A DNA stretch of 64,000 nucleotides, taken from NCBI RefSeq assembly GCF_019754935.1, contig NZ_JAGSOA010000001.1, positions 1,468,226 through 1,532,225 of the forward strand, read 5' to 3'. Position numbers and translations under genes: made by a program. The notes below the pieces were generated by a model. That model made no database searches. It was given only the letters and a program-made list of their open reading frames with translations, and was not told the DNA's origin. Positions 9,901 to 19,296 of this stretch are shown here, piece by piece. Origin of the DNA: Corynebacterium parakroppenstedtii (GTDB lineage: Bacteria; Actinomycetota; Actinomycetes; Mycobacteriales; Mycobacteriaceae). The number at the start of each line of letters is the position of its first letter. The first letter of the stretch is position 1.

Positions 9901-10302
9901 GAAGAGCTCTACGACGAATTCGTGGAGTCGCGGACGAAGTTCCCCACGTTTTATAAGGACTTCCCGGTGTCCGTCTCCCCGTTGACGCGTCGGCACCGCA
10001 GTAAGCCGGGGTTGACGGAACGCTGGGACCTCGTGGCGTGGGGCGTCGAACTGGGTACCGCGTACTCGGAGCTGACCGATCCTATTGATCAGCGTCAGCG
10101 GTTAGAGGAGCAATCGCTTCTTGCCGCCGGCGGGGATCCCGAAGCTATGGAGTTGGATGAGGAATTCCTTCGTGCTTTGGAATTTGGCATGCCCCCGACC
10201 GGTGGCCTGGGAATTGGCGTGGATCGTATCGTCATGTTGATTACGGGGTCGACGATCCGCCAGTCGCTGGCCTTCCCGCTTGTTAAGCCCGATAACAGCT
10301 GA
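6964..10302 (+). CDS. lysX: Bifunctional lysylphosphatidylglycerol synthetase / lysyl-tRNA synthetase LysX
   Basis: A 1112-residue fusion. Residues about 15-240 are a multi-pass membrane domain. Residues about 250-580 form the MprF/DUF2156 aminoacyl-PG synthase domain. After a linker come an OB-fold anticodon domain (about 665-770) and a class II LysRS core. Motif 2 is [21 protein letters not shown] (near 855-875) and motif 3 is [15 protein letters not shown] (near 1080-1095). The synthetase half charges tRNA-Lys and the membrane half transfers lysine to phosphatidylglycerol, which lowers surface negative charge and protects against cationic peptides (known for mycobacterial LysX). Full family length. 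No neighbour is co-transcribed. Confidence 0.95.
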   Translation: [1112 protein letters not shown]

Positions 10303-10310
10303 CATAACCA

Positions 10311-10360
10311 CTACATCCATGAAACCTTTAGGAAACATTGCTGAAACATTCATGATGTAG
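10311..10360. repeat. Inverted repeat downstream of lysX
   Basis: CTACATCCATGAA (10311-10323) pairs with TTCATGATGTAG (10349-10360) with one bulged base and a 25-base loop. No T-run follows, so it may be a factor-dependent terminator or an operator rather than an intrinsic terminator. Confidence 0.5.
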
Positions 10361-10445
10361 AGGTAGTAGGGCAGAACGTGGAGTTCACCACCCATGTGAG
10401 TCTCCTGCGATAAAGTACCAATTTACCCCTGAAATAAACCAGAAT

Positions 10446-10502
10446 GCCCACGTCGTTTTAGCGGTGGGCCCGATCTCGTCACGGTTGACCCCGTGCGAGA
10501 TC
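10446..10502 (+). promoter_or_regulatory. Two consecutive hairpins in the gltB leader
   Basis: GCCCAC/GTGGGC (10446-10451 with 10464-10469) is followed two bases later by a longer stem: GATCTCG-T-CACGG (from 10472) pairs with CCGTG-CGAGATC (ending 10502), with one bulge. They lie about 100 bases before the gltB ATG with no T-run, so they look like a leader structure or operator rather than a terminator. In C. glutamicum gltBD is nitrogen-regulated by AmtR; I could not find a convincing AmtR box here. Confidence 0.45.
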
Positions 10503-10605
10503 CATTGATCCTATTCACTGTGCACAACCCCGCACGTGGTAGATCTCACCGACAGACCACGGCTAACCAGGCTCGTTACAGCCATGTGAACGAAAAGGCG
10601 ACCAG

Positions 10606-13600
10606 ATGACGACTGTTCCCTCACGCCAGGGTCTTTACGACCCATCCTTTGAGCATGACGCTTGTGGCGTCGCGTTTGTTGCGAATATGCACGGTGACAA
10701 AAGCCGCCACATTGTTGACAAAGGAATTCAAGCACTTGTTAACCTCGAGCATCGTGGTGCTGCAGGTGCGGAGAAAAACACCGGCGACGGTGCCGGGATT
10801 TTGATTCAGATTCCAGACGCTTTTTACCGCCGTGAAATGGCCAAGCAGGATATTGAACTCCCACCCGCTGGCCAATACGCGACCGGCATCGCCATGCTGC
10901 CCGCTGCCCGCATGGCGGCGCTCGACGCAGTGCGCTACGTCGAAGACATCATTAAAGAAGAAGGTCTGACGCTCATCGGTTGGCGTGATTGCCCCGTCGA
11001 CGATTCCTCAATCGGCGCCATGGCCAGGGATGCGATGCCGCTCTTCCACCAGGTCTTTATTTCGGGAACCAAGGATGACGGCGCTCCCCTCGAGGGCATT
11101 GACCTGGACCGCGCCGTGTGGTTTGTGCGCAAGCGCGCCGAACGCGAACTGGGTAGCAAGGGTGCTGGTGCCGGGTCGGGCGAGGACACTGTGTATTTCC
11201 CCTCGTTGTCCGCCCGGACCGTTGTGTACAAAGGTATGCTGACCACCCCGCAGTTGCGGGAATTCTACCTTGACTTGCAGGATCCCCAGGTGGAATCAGC
11301 CATTGCTGTGGTTCACTCCCGTTTTTCGACAAACACGTTCCCATCCTGGCCATTGGCCCACCCCTACCGCATGGTTGCCCATAATGGCGAAATCAATACG
11401 GTGCGCGGTAACGAGAACTGGATGCGAGCCCGTGAAGCGGTAGTTGATTCTGAAGTGCTGGGCCCGATAGACCGGGTACTCCCGATCTGTGATCCCGGCG
11501 GTTCGGACACGGCCCGGTTCGACGAAGCCTTGGAGCTTCTGCACCTCGGTGGGCGTTCGCTGCCCCACGCGGTGCTCATGATGATCCCGGAGGCCTGGGA
11601 ACACAATGCCGATTTATCCGACGACGTCCGCGCCTTTTATGAGTACAACTCGTGCCTGATGGAACCGTGGGACGGCCCCGCCGACGTCGTCTTCACTGAC
11701 GGCACTGTCATCGGCGCTGTTCTGGATCGCAATGGTCTGCGACCTGGCCGTATTTGGATTACCGACGACGGCCTGGTCGTGGGCGCGTCTGAGGCAGGTG
11801 TTTTGCCCATCGACCCAGAGCACGTGGCGGAACGCACCCGCGTGAAGCCGGGCGAGATGTTCTTGGTGGACACCTCTCAGGGTCGCGTCGTCCCAGATGA
11901 GGAGATCAAAACTGATCTTGCCTCCCAGGCGCCCTATGGCGAGTGGGTATCGCACAACCTTGTGCGCAAGGAGGATCTTCCGGACGCGGATTACCACTGG
12001 ATGCCTCACCACCGGGCCGTGTTGCGCCAGCGTGTGTTCGGTTTCACCCAGGAAATCGTGGACATCATCGTCAAGCCCATGGCGCTTAATGGTGCAGAGG
12101 CCATTGGTTCGATGGGTACCGATACGCCGATCGCGGCGCTGTCCGATCACCCGTCGTACCTATTCGACTTTTTCAAGCAGCGGTTTGCGCAGGTCACGAA
12201 CCCGCCACTGGACTCCATTCGTGAGAAACTCATGACTTCGCTGTTCACTCACTTGGGTGCCCAGCGGGACATCATGCACCCGGATGCTGATGCCGCGAAG
12301 CTCATCCACCTCGACGACCCCATTTTGCGTAACCGTGATTTAGCGCGGCTAATTCACGCCAATGATGGTGGAGAGTTCCCGCAGTTCGACGTCGCGATTA
12401 TTTCCGGGTTGTATGCCGTGGCTCATGGTGGCCGTGGCATACAGGAGGCTTTGCGACGCATCCGTCGTGAGGTGTCGGATGCCATTGCCGACGGGAAAAC
12501 GCTGATAGTGCTGAGCGACCGCGAGTCGGATGAGCGCTTTGCGCCTATTCCGTCGCTGTTGTTGACCTCCGCTGTCCACCAGCACTTAGTGCGTGAGCGG
12601 ACACGTACCCGCGCCTCCTTGATTGTGGAGGCCGGCGATGTGCGCGAGGTCCACGATATCGCCATGCTGATCACCTTTGGCGCCGACGCCATCAACCCCT
12701 ACATGGGCTTTGAAACAATCGATGAGCTGCGTAAACAGGGCTCCTTGGGCGATATGGACCTCGAGACCGCGTTTAATAACTACACGAAAGCGGCGGTCAA
12801 GGGCCTGCTGAAGGTGATGTCGAAGATGGGCATTGCTGCGGTGGCGTCGTATCGCGGAGCGCAGCTAGCCGACGTCGTGGGCTTGAATCAAGAGTTCTTG
12901 GATGAGTACTTCACGGGTAGTTTTGCCCCGATCGGCGGCGTTGGTTTGGAGGCTATTGCCGAGGCTGTTGGGGACCGCCACCGCGAGGCGTTCTTGCCCC
13001 GCCCTGAGGAGCAGGCACACCGCGAGCTGGAACTGGGCGGCGAGTACAAGTGGCGTCGTGAGGGTGAATACCACCTATTCAACCCGGAGACGATTTTCAC
13101 CCTCCAGCACGCCACGCGCACGGGCCGCTATGAGGTCTTTAAGCGGTATACCGAGAAGGTTAATAATCAGTCCAAACGGTTGGCCACGATCCGCGGGTTG
13201 TTTAAGTTCAACCCCAACCGTCCGCCGGTGGATATTGACGAAGTTGAGCCCGTGAGCGCGATTGTGAAGCGCTTTTCGACGGGTGCGATGTCGTATGGCT
13301 CGATTTCCGCGGAGGCCCACCAGACCTTAGCCATCGCTATGAACCGCCTGGGCGGCATGTCTAACTCCGGCGAAGGTGGCGAGGATTCCGACCGCTTCAC
13401 GAAGGACCCGAATGGCGATTGGCGCCGCTCCGCCATCAAGCAGGTGGCGTCGGGCCGGTTCGGTGTGACCAGCCACTATCTGAACAACTGCACGGACATC
13501 CAGATCAAGATGGCCCAAGGCGCGAAGCCTGGCGAGGGCGGTCAGCTGCCCCCGCACAAGGTGTACCCGTGGATTGCGGAAGTGCGCATTACCACTCCCG

Positions 13601-15219
13601 GCGTCGGGTTGATTTCGCCACCGCCGCACCACGATATTTACTCGATCGAGGACCTCGCTCAGCTCATTCACGACCTGAAGTGCGCTAATCCGGATGCGCG
13701 GATCCACGTGAAGTTGGTGTCGGAGCAGGGCGTTGGCACGGTTGCCGCGGGTGTGTCCAAGGCGCACGCGGATGTAGTGCTGATTTCCGGCCACGACGGT
13801 GGCACCGGTGCTTCCCCTCTCGGGTCCTTGAAACACGCGGGTGCTCCGTGGGAGCTGGGCTTGGCGGAGACGCAGCAGACGTTGCTGATGAATGGTCTCC
13901 GTGACCGGATCACGGTGCAGTGTGATGGCCAGCTGAAAACCGGCCGTGACGTCGTCATTGCTGCCCTGCTGGGCGCGGAAGAGTTTGGTTTTGCGACGGC
14001 TCCTCTGGTGGTTGAGGGCTGCATCATGATGCGTGTGTGCCACTTGGACACCTGCCCCGTGGGTGTGGCGACGCAGAACCCGGACCTGCGGGCGAAGTTC
14101 AGCGGCCGCGCCGAGTACGTGGTGAACTTCTTCCAGTTCATTGCGGAGGAAATTCGCGAGTACATGGCGGAACTCGGTTTCCGCACGATCGACGAGATGG
14201 TCGGCCACTCCGAGATCCTGGGCGTCAACCGTGAAGTGGCAGATAAGCACCCGGATGCGGCGAAGCTCGACCTCTCGTCGATTTTCGAGCAGCCCGATAG
14301 CCCGTTCATGTACCAGGACAAGCACTGCACGAAGACGCAGGACCACTCGCTGGACAAGGCGTTGGATAACCAAATCATTCGCGATGCGCGCGAGGTCATC
14401 GACGCGAAGGGCGAGTGCGAGCCTCTTGAGCTGTCGTACCGGATTTCCAATGTGGACCGTTCCGTGGGCGCCATGGTCGGCTCGGAAATTTCCCGCGTCG
14501 GTGGCGCCGACGGCCTGCGTGAAGGCGCATTGACCGTGGAATTTGAAGGATCGGCCGGTAACTCCTTCGGGGCGTTCTTGCCCCACGGTGTCACTCTGGC
14601 CTTGACCGGCGACGCCAACGACTACGTCGGTAAAGGATTGTCGGGTGGACGCATTGTCGTGCGCCCCGATCCGCACTATGTCTCGGCCGTGGAAAAAGCC
14701 GGCCGTGACGTGTCGGGCGACATCATCGCTGGCAATGTCATCGGTTATGGTGCGACCTCGGGCGAGCTGTTCGTCCGTGGCACGGTGGGCGAGCGGTTCT
14801 GTGTTCGTAATTCGGGCGCGACCGCCGTCGTTGAGGGGATCGGTAACCATGGGTGCGAGTACATGACGGGTGGCCGTGTGGTTGTCCTCGGTCATGTGGG
14901 CCGCAACTTTGGCGCCGGTATGTCGGGTGGCATTGCTTTCCTTCCCGACGATGGTATCCCCGCTGGTCAAGGCGGTATCCGTGACCGTATCGATACGGCG
15001 TTGTCTGATATTGAGGAACCCACCGCGGAGGATGTGGCCTGGCTGGATCAGACTGTTGCAAGTTATCGGGAGTGGACTGGTTCGACGACCCCAGTCGGAA
15101 CATTTCTGAAGGTGATGCCGCGGGATTACCGCCGCGTGCTCACGATTATGGAGAGTTGTCAGGCTCAAGGACGAGATGAGGCAGCAACTGCCGAAGCGAT
15201 TATGGAGGCTGTGCACTGA
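10606..15219 (+). CDS. gltB: Glutamate synthase (NADPH) large subunit
   Basis: A 1537-residue GOGAT alpha subunit. It hydrolyses glutamine and uses the ammonia to make glutamate from 2-oxoglutarate. The N-terminal glutaminase domain starts after a 19-residue propeptide with the nucleophile Cys20 in HDACGVAF. The central domain and FMN-binding synthase domain carry GGEDSDR and [15 protein letters not shown]. The 3Fe-4S cluster motif [18 protein letters not shown] begins near residue 1145. The C-terminal right-handed beta-helix has repeated G-x-x-GG-x-I/V patterns ([26 protein letters not shown]). The stop overlaps the gltD start by one base (TGATG), so the two subunits are translationally coupled. 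Confidence 0.97.
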   Translation: MTTVPSRQGLYDPSFEHDACGVAFVANMHGDKSRHIVDKGIQALVNLEHRGAAGAEKNTGDGAGILIQIPDAFYRREMAKQDIELPPAGQYATGIAMLPAARMAALDAVRYVEDIIKEEGLTLIGWRDCPVDDSSIGAMARDAMPLFHQVFISGTKDDGAPLEGIDLDRAVWFVRKRAERELGSKGAGAGSGEDTVYFPSLSARTVVYKGMLTTPQLREFYLDLQDPQVESAIAVVHSRFSTNTFPSWPLAHPYRMVAHNGEINTVRGNENWMRAREAVVDSEVLGPIDRVLPICDPGGSDTARFDEALELLHLGGRSLPHAVLMMIPEAWEHNADLSDDVRAFYEYNSCLMEPWDGPADVVFTDGTVIGAVLDRNGLRPGRIWITDDGLVVGASEAGVLPIDPEHVAERTRVKPGEMFLVDTSQGRVVPDEEIKTDLASQAPYGEWVSHNLVRKEDLPDADYHWMPHHRAVLRQRVFGFTQEIVDIIVKPMALNGAEAIGSMGTDTPIAALSDHPSYLFDFFKQRFAQVTNPPLDSIREKLMTSLFTHLGAQRDIMHPDADAAKLIHLDDPILRNRDLARLIHANDGGEFPQFDVAIISGLYAVAHGGRGIQEALRRIRREVSDAIADGKTLIVLSDRESDERFAPIPSLLLTSAVHQHLVRERTRTRASLIVEAGDVREVHDIAMLITFGADAINPYMGFETIDELRKQGSLGDMDLETAFNNYTKAAVKGLLKVMSKMGIAAVASYRGAQLADVVGLNQEFLDEYFTGSFAPIGGVGLEAIAEAVGDRHREAFLPRPEEQAHRELELGGEYKWRREGEYHLFNPETIFTLQHATRTGRYEVFKRYTEKVNNQSKRLATIRGLFKFNPNRPPVDIDEVEPVSAIVKRFSTGAMSYGSISAEAHQTLAIAMNRLGGMSNSGEGGEDSDRFTKDPNGDWRRSAIKQVASGRFGVTSHYLNNCTDIQIKMAQGAKPGEGGQLPPHKVYPWIAEVRITTPGVGLISPPPHHDIYSIEDLAQLIHDLKCANPDARIHVKLVSEQGVGTVAAGVSKAHADVVLISGHDGGTGASPLGSLKHAGAPWELGLAETQQTLLMNGLRDRITVQCDGQLKTGRDVVIAALLGAEEFGFATAPLVVEGCIMMRVCHLDTCPVGVATQNPDLRAKFSGRAEYVVNFFQFIAEEIREYMAELGFRTIDEMVGHSEILGVNREVADKHPDAAKLDLSSIFEQPDSPFMYQDKHCTKTQDHSLDKALDNQIIRDAREVIDAKGECEPLELSYRISNVDRSVGAMVGSEISRVGGADGLREGALTVEFEGSAGNSFGAFLPHGVTLALTGDANDYVGKGLSGGRIVVRPDPHYVSAVEKAGRDVSGDIIAGNVIGYGATSGELFVRGTVGERFCVRNSGATAVVEGIGNHGCEYMTGGRVVVLGHVGRNFGAGMSGGIAFLPDDGIPAGQGGIRDRIDTALSDIEEPTAEDVAWLDQTVASYREWTGSTTPVGTFLKVMPRDYRRVLTIMESCQAQGRDEAATAEAIMEAVH

Positions 15220-16757
15220 TGGCTGACCCACATGGATTTCAAAAGTATTCCCGTCATGACAAAGCCCACCGGCCGGTTCCGCTTCGGCTGTTGGACTGGC
15301 ATGAGGTGTACGAAAAACAAGACCTAACGGATCTGCGCCAGCAGGCGACGCGGTGCATGGATTGCGGGATCCCGTTCTGCCACGACGGTTGCCCACTGGG
15401 GAACATCATCCCGGAGTGGAACGACTTGGTTCGTTTGGGCCGGTGGCGTGAGGCCTTTGACCGCCTTCACGCGACCAACAACTTCCCGGAGTTCACGGGC
15501 CGTTTGTGCCCCGCGCCGTGTGAAGGGGCGTGTGTTCTGGGCATCAACGATGATCCCGTCACGATCAAGAACGTCGAGCTGGAAATCGTCGAATATGGCT
15601 TTGAGCATGACTTTGTGAAGCCCATTCGCCCGTCATTTTCGACGGGCCAGTCGGTCGCCGTGGTGGGCTCCGGCCCTGCCGGGTTGGCGGCCGCCCAGCA
15701 GCTCACCCGCGCCGGCCACGACGTCACCGTGTTCGAGCGCCACGACCGCCTGGGTGGTCTGATGCGCTACGGGGTGCCCGAGTACAAGATGGAGAAGAAG
15801 TGGGTCAACCGCCGCCTGGAACAGATGGTGGCGGAGGGAACCCAGTTCCGCACTAACATTTCCCCGTCCGTGAGTGACCTCCAAGGCTTCGACGCCGTGG
15901 TGTTGGCGATCGGTTCGACCATTGGCCGCGACCTGCCCATTGAGGGCCGCGACTTAGAGGGCGTCTACCAGGCGATGGAGTACCTCCCGGAGGCCAACAA
16001 GGTCCAGGAAGGGGACAGAGAAGTATCGACGATCGACGCGCGCGGAAAGAACGTCGTCATCGTCGGTGGTGGCGACACGGGCACGGACTGCTTCGGGACG
16101 GCGCTGCGTCAGGGCGCGAAGAGCGTCGTGCAGTTCGATATCGGCCCGAAGCCGCCGCGGACACGGGCGGCGTCGACGCCGTGGCCAACCTTCCCCCGCA
16201 AGCTTCGCGTCGCAACGGCCCACGAAGAGGGCGAGTATGAGGTCTCCGGCGAGGAAGAAAAGGAGCTCGTGGAAAAGCTCGGCCTGGACGCCCGCGTGAA
16301 AGGGCACCCGCTGGGCAACCGCCAGTGGAAAACGAACACGGTGGAGTTTATCGGCACCGACGGAAAGATCACGGGGCTGAAGGGCACCCTGGTGGACCGC
16401 ACCCCGGAGGGCACGATCCCCATTGAGGGTTCCGATTTCGAGATCGACGCGGATCTGGTGCTGCTCGCGATGGGCTTCGCTTCTGTGGATCGCGCCGGGA
16501 TTGTCGACGAGTTGGGCCTGGAGATCGACGGCCGCGGCCGGATTGTTCGCGACGAGAACTTCCGCGCGGAGGTGCCACTCACGGCTGGGTTCCGGGCGCC
16601 GGTGTTTGTTGCTGGCGACGCAGGCCGAGGGCAGTCCCTCATCGTGTGGGGGATTTCGGAAGGCCGCTCGGCAGCTGCCGCGGTGGATCGCCAGCTCATG
16701 GGCGAGTCCAGTTTGCCGGCCGCTATCATGCCGACGGACGTGCCGATGCGGGCGTAG
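15219..16757 (+). CDS. gltD: Glutamate synthase (NADPH) small subunit
   Basis: A 512-residue FAD/iron-sulfur subunit that passes NADPH electrons to GltB. Two cysteine clusters near the N-terminus (C46, C49, C54, C58 and C97, C101, C105) bind 4Fe-4S centres. The FAD-binding Rossmann motif VVGSGPAG is at residues 148-155 and the NADPH motif VIVGGGDTGTDC at about 281. The C-terminal AGDAGRGQSLIVWGI is the FAD-contacting end. It overlaps gltB by one base. Confidence 0.97.
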   Translation: MADPHGFQKYSRHDKAHRPVPLRLLDWHEVYEKQDLTDLRQQATRCMDCGIPFCHDGCPLGNIIPEWNDLVRLGRWREAFDRLHATNNFPEFTGRLCPAPCEGACVLGINDDPVTIKNVELEIVEYGFEHDFVKPIRPSFSTGQSVAVVGSGPAGLAAAQQLTRAGHDVTVFERHDRLGGLMRYGVPEYKMEKKWVNRRLEQMVAEGTQFRTNISPSVSDLQGFDAVVLAIGSTIGRDLPIEGRDLEGVYQAMEYLPEANKVQEGDREVSTIDARGKNVVIVGGGDTGTDCFGTALRQGAKSVVQFDIGPKPPRTRAASTPWPTFPRKLRVATAHEEGEYEVSGEEEKELVEKLGLDARVKGHPLGNRQWKTNTVEFIGTDGKITGLKGTLVDRTPEGTIPIEGSDFEIDADLVLLAMGFASVDRAGIVDELGLEIDGRGRIVRDENFRAEVPLTAGFRAPVFVAGDAGRGQSLIVWGISEGRSAAAAVDRQLMGESSLPAAIMPTDVPMRA

Positions 16758-16834
16758 CTGCTGATGTGGGTGTAGCCGGGCCGCGGCAGCTGGGACCCGG
16801 CGGTGGCTAGTCGGCAGTGGATAATCGGTAGTGG

Positions 16835-17443
16835 TTAGTCGGCGATGCGGAAGACGTCGGCGTCGTCCATCCGTGGTCCGCGCGGGTGGTGCGAGTCGGT
16901 GTCTGCCGGGACTCCGGCGATGATGACCATGATGGCTTGTTCGCCGTCGCGAAGAAATTCTTGTGTGACGGCATCGGCGTCGAAACCGCCCATCGGGCCG
17001 ACGCCTAGTCCGACAGCGCGGAGGCCCAAGATGAAGTAAGCCGCCTGCAAGTTTGCGGACTGAAGAGCGACGGCGGTGCGTGCTTCTTTGTTGTTTTCAT
17101 ACATGTCGCGGGGGCCGTTGCCACCGGCGGGGAACTGCTGTGGCAGATTGTTATGGAAGTTCGTGTCTGCAGCCATGATGAACGCGAGGGGCGCCTTTTC
17201 GGTCTTGGCTTGGTTGCTGCCCATCATGTGGCGGACGAGGCGGGAGCGCTTGTCCTTGGGGACCTCGATGATACGCAGTGGTTGGCTGTTCATGGAAGTC
17301 GGGCCCCATTTGACGAGGTCGCGTACGGATTTGATGACCTCGGGGTCGATGCTGGTGTCCTCAAATGCGCTGGTGGTGTGGGCGTCGCGGAAGAGGACGT
17401 TGAGGGCTTCGTCGTTAATAATGAATGGTGCTGTAATTGACAT
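16835..17443 (-). CDS. Nitroreductase family protein (malonic semialdehyde reductase RutE-like)
   Basis: A 202-residue flavin-dependent oxidoreductase of the nitroreductase fold. It begins with a DEALNVLFRDAHTTSAF segment typical of the RutE/HadB-like subgroup, then KWGPTSMNSQPLRI (FMN phosphate contacts), and near the C-terminus GLGVGPMGGFDADAV. RutE reduces malonic semialdehyde in pyrimidine breakdown, but no other rut genes are nearby, so the substrate is open. Transcribed against gltBD. The 77-base spacer carries a short imperfect triplicate of TAGTCGG-type sequence. Confidence 0.85.
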   Translation of the reverse strand: MSITAPFIINDEALNVLFRDAHTTSAFEDTSIDPEVIKSVRDLVKWGPTSMNSQPLRIIEVPKDKRSRLVRHMMGSNQAKTEKAPLAFIMAADTNFHNNLPQQFPAGGNGPRDMYENNKEARTAVALQSANLQAAYFILGLRAVGLGVGPMGGFDADAVTQEFLRDGEQAIMVIIAGVPADTDSHHPRGPRMDDADVFRIAD

Positions 17444-17815
17444 GTCATTTACGACTACGCGGGTGGGGAGGGCGTGTCAACTGGAATATGCTCTGGAAGA
17501 CGATCACGGGCTTGTGATCGCCTTCACTATGTCAGGTATCTTGACATCAACAAGACCGGTTCCGCTGACCAAAAGGTAGCCCAGGGTCGGTCCTCACTTT
17601 TCTTTCGCTTCCCGACTTTGGAAGTTATACGAGGAACAAGGGGCGAAAAGGCGGCTTAAGTTGCAAAAGGCGGGGGTACATTTTGGGCATTTCATGCGCC
17701 CAGGATATCTGAGTTAATCCATGATATTAGTTTACGTAGTAGTTATCGTGTTTCTATTGTTCGGGATATGTAGAAGGCGTCCACTGTACTAAAAGAGCTG
17801 AGAGATCTGCACCCG
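17444..17815. other. Gene-free stretch before split permease gene
   Basis: A 372-base spacer in the first part of the accessory region. It contains a perfect palindrome CGATCAC-GGGCTT-GTGATCG near 17501-17520 and is AT-richer from about 17690. A short frame near 17500-17660 could be a relic of a coding sequence but matches nothing I recognise. Confidence 0.35.
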
Positions 17816-17989
17816 ATGGCGGTGTCAATCCTCATTGTGACTGCGGTGTCCTCGTGGATGCTCACGCTGTCATTAGGTTTGACGATTGTTGGTGCTCAAG
17901 CTTCAGGGACTGACGCTGGGGAACAGTTCGCTGCAATAGGTGGTTTGCAGATTGCCTTAACGTGTATGTCGGTCATCTTGTGTGCGCCC
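17816..17989 (+). pseudogene. FtsX-like ABC permease, 5' fragment (interrupted by IS element)
   Basis: 58 codons from ATG 17816 encode a membrane segment (SILIVTAVSSWML), an extracytoplasmic loop and the start of a second membrane segment (IALTCMSVILCAP). The frame ends exactly at the CCC that is duplicated on the far side of the IS3-family element. Joining base 17989 to base 19300 restores one continuous permease of about 447 residues. A GAGAG about 11 bases before the ATG is a weak ribosome site, and an in-frame stop lies upstream at 17771. The N-terminus may have been longer originally. Confidence 0.8.
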
Positions 17990-18011
17990 TGAAGTGCCCC
18001 GGGTTTTGTTC

Positions 18012-18932
18012 CTAGGCATTTGCCTTGATTTCTATTATTGCTTGCGGCGGGTGCTGGTCCCAAAATTCGGTTTCCACTTCGACCGGGGTTCGGTATCCCA
18101 AGCTTTGGTGAAGCCTCGTCTCGTTCCACCATGACACCCACTCAAACGTCGCGATTTCCACCTCGACAACCTCATCCCACCTGCGAGTATGGATCAGCTC
18201 GTTTTTGTAGGAACCATTAACGTTTTCCGCCAGAGCATTGTCATAGGAATCCCCGACAGTTCCGGTGGAAGCGGCAATCCCGTGCTGGGCAAGACGCTCG
18301 TTGTAGACAACGCTGACATACTGCGAGCCGTGATCCGAATGATGAATGAGACCTGTTGTTTCCTCAGCAGACGCGATCGCCTGGTTGAGAGCTTGCAGCG
18401 GCAACGCTTCGGTGCGCATGGAATCTGATAACGCCCACCCAACGATCCGTCGGGAGTAAACATCGGTGACAAACGCGGCATACACAAAGCCTTTCTTCGT
18501 GCGCACGTAGGTAATATCAGCCACCCACAGCTTGTTCGGGCCTTCGGCTTTGAATTCTCGCTCCACCAAGTCCGGGCGTAAATCCGGCCTTTGAGGTGTG
18601 CGAGTGGTCATAGGCGAGCGGCCTTTGCCTTTGCCTGATACACCGGCTAGACGCATCAGCCGCGCGGTTTGTTCACGACCGATATCGATTCCGTCACGAT
18701 GAAGAGCATGCCACATTTTCCGCACACCGTAGATGCCGTAATTATCCCGATGGATAGCACTAATGCGTTCAACCAGCACAGCATCACGAAGGCGGCGAGC
18801 ACTTACCCCACGGGCCTTGGACTGACGATACCCACGCGAGGTGATGAACCCACCAGCGCGGTTTTTCTTCAACGTCTTACAGATGAACTCGACAGAGAAA
18901 CGATTCCGGTATTCATCGATGAACCGGATCAT
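18012..18932 (-). CDS. IS3-family transposase OrfB (DDE integrase domain)
   Basis: A 306-residue catalytic half. An N-terminal HTH_21-like region (ISAIHRDNYGIYGVRKMWHAL) precedes the rve core. The DDE triad is visible: Asp in WVADITYV, Asp in IHHSDHGSQYVS, and Glu in YDNALAENVNGSYKNELI. The C-terminal HQSLGYRTPVE is typical of the family. The ATG overlaps the orfA stop by four bases (ATGA). In this family OrfAB fusion by -1 frameshifting is usual; CCA-AAA just before the overlap is a possible slip site. Confidence 0.95.
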   Translation of the reverse strand: MIRFIDEYRNRFSVEFICKTLKKNRAGGFITSRGYRQSKARGVSARRLRDAVLVERISAIHRDNYGIYGVRKMWHALHRDGIDIGREQTARLMRLAGVSGKGKGRSPMTTRTPQRPDLRPDLVEREFKAEGPNKLWVADITYVRTKKGFVYAAFVTDVYSRRIVGWALSDSMRTEALPLQALNQAIASAEETTGLIHHSDHGSQYVSVVYNERLAQHGIAASTGTVGDSYDNALAENVNGSYKNELIHTRRWDEVVEVEIATFEWVSWWNETRLHQSLGYRTPVEVETEFWDQHPPQAIIEIKANA

Positions 18933-19246
18933 TTCCGACGTTTTGGGTCGAGTTCCGACGCGAAAAAAGCTGAGGCAGCCTTTAAAAGTTCATTGGTGTC
19001 GCGTAGCTCTTGATTTTCACGGCGAAGCCTCGCGTTTTCGGCGGCCAGATCTTCAGGCACGGGTTCTGGGATGTTTCCCGCACGGCGGGCCTGTTGGGTC
19101 CATTGACGGGCTGTGTGCCATGACACCCCCAGCTTTGGGGCTACTGCCTGGCACGCGGCTTGCATCGACATATTTTCCGCCAAGATGCGGTCCTCTACAA
19201 GACGGACCACACGATCCTTCGCATCCTGGTCAAATTTTCTTGGCAT
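18929..19246 (-). CDS. IS3-family transposase OrfA
   Basis: A 105-residue DNA-binding half. The N-terminal helix-turn-helix (DQDAKDRVVRLVEDR, then LGVSWHTARQWTQQ) is followed by a leucine-zipper-like coiled coil (LAAENARLRRENQELRDTNELLKAA), as in HTH_Tnp_1 OrfA proteins. Complete length, with the start 28 bases inside the inverted repeat end. Confidence 0.93.
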   Translation of the reverse strand: MPRKFDQDAKDRVVRLVEDRILAENMSMQAACQAVAPKLGVSWHTARQWTQQARRAGNIPEPVPEDLAAENARLRRENQELRDTNELLKAASAFFASELDPKRRK

Positions 19247-19296
19247 ATTCCAGATTTTCCCATCTACTCAAACGGAACAAAACCTGGGACACTTCA

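Larger units (their letters stand above)
17990..19296 (-). mobile_element. IS3-family insertion sequence, 1307 bp
   Basis: Terminal inverted repeats of 22 bases (17990-18011 and 19275-19296) match at 20 positions: TGAAGTG(C/T)CCC(G/A)GGTTTTGTTC. A 3-bp target duplication CCC flanks the element (17987-17989 and 19297-19299). It carries overlapping orfA and orfB on the minus strand. Both genes are intact, so the copy looks recent and potentially active. It is inserted in antisense orientation to the host permease gene. Confidence 0.95.

Noticed and set aside
13327..15396. 689-codon open frame antisense to gltB/gltD
   Set aside because: Mirror of the high-GC codon pattern of a certain gene; the opposite strand encodes full GltB motifs and the frame shows no family.
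16758..16834. Short TAGTCGG-type triplicate between gltD and the nitroreductase gene
   Set aside because: Imperfect units of about 14 bases in a convergent spacer, too short and degenerate to be a functional repeat; not a CRISPR.
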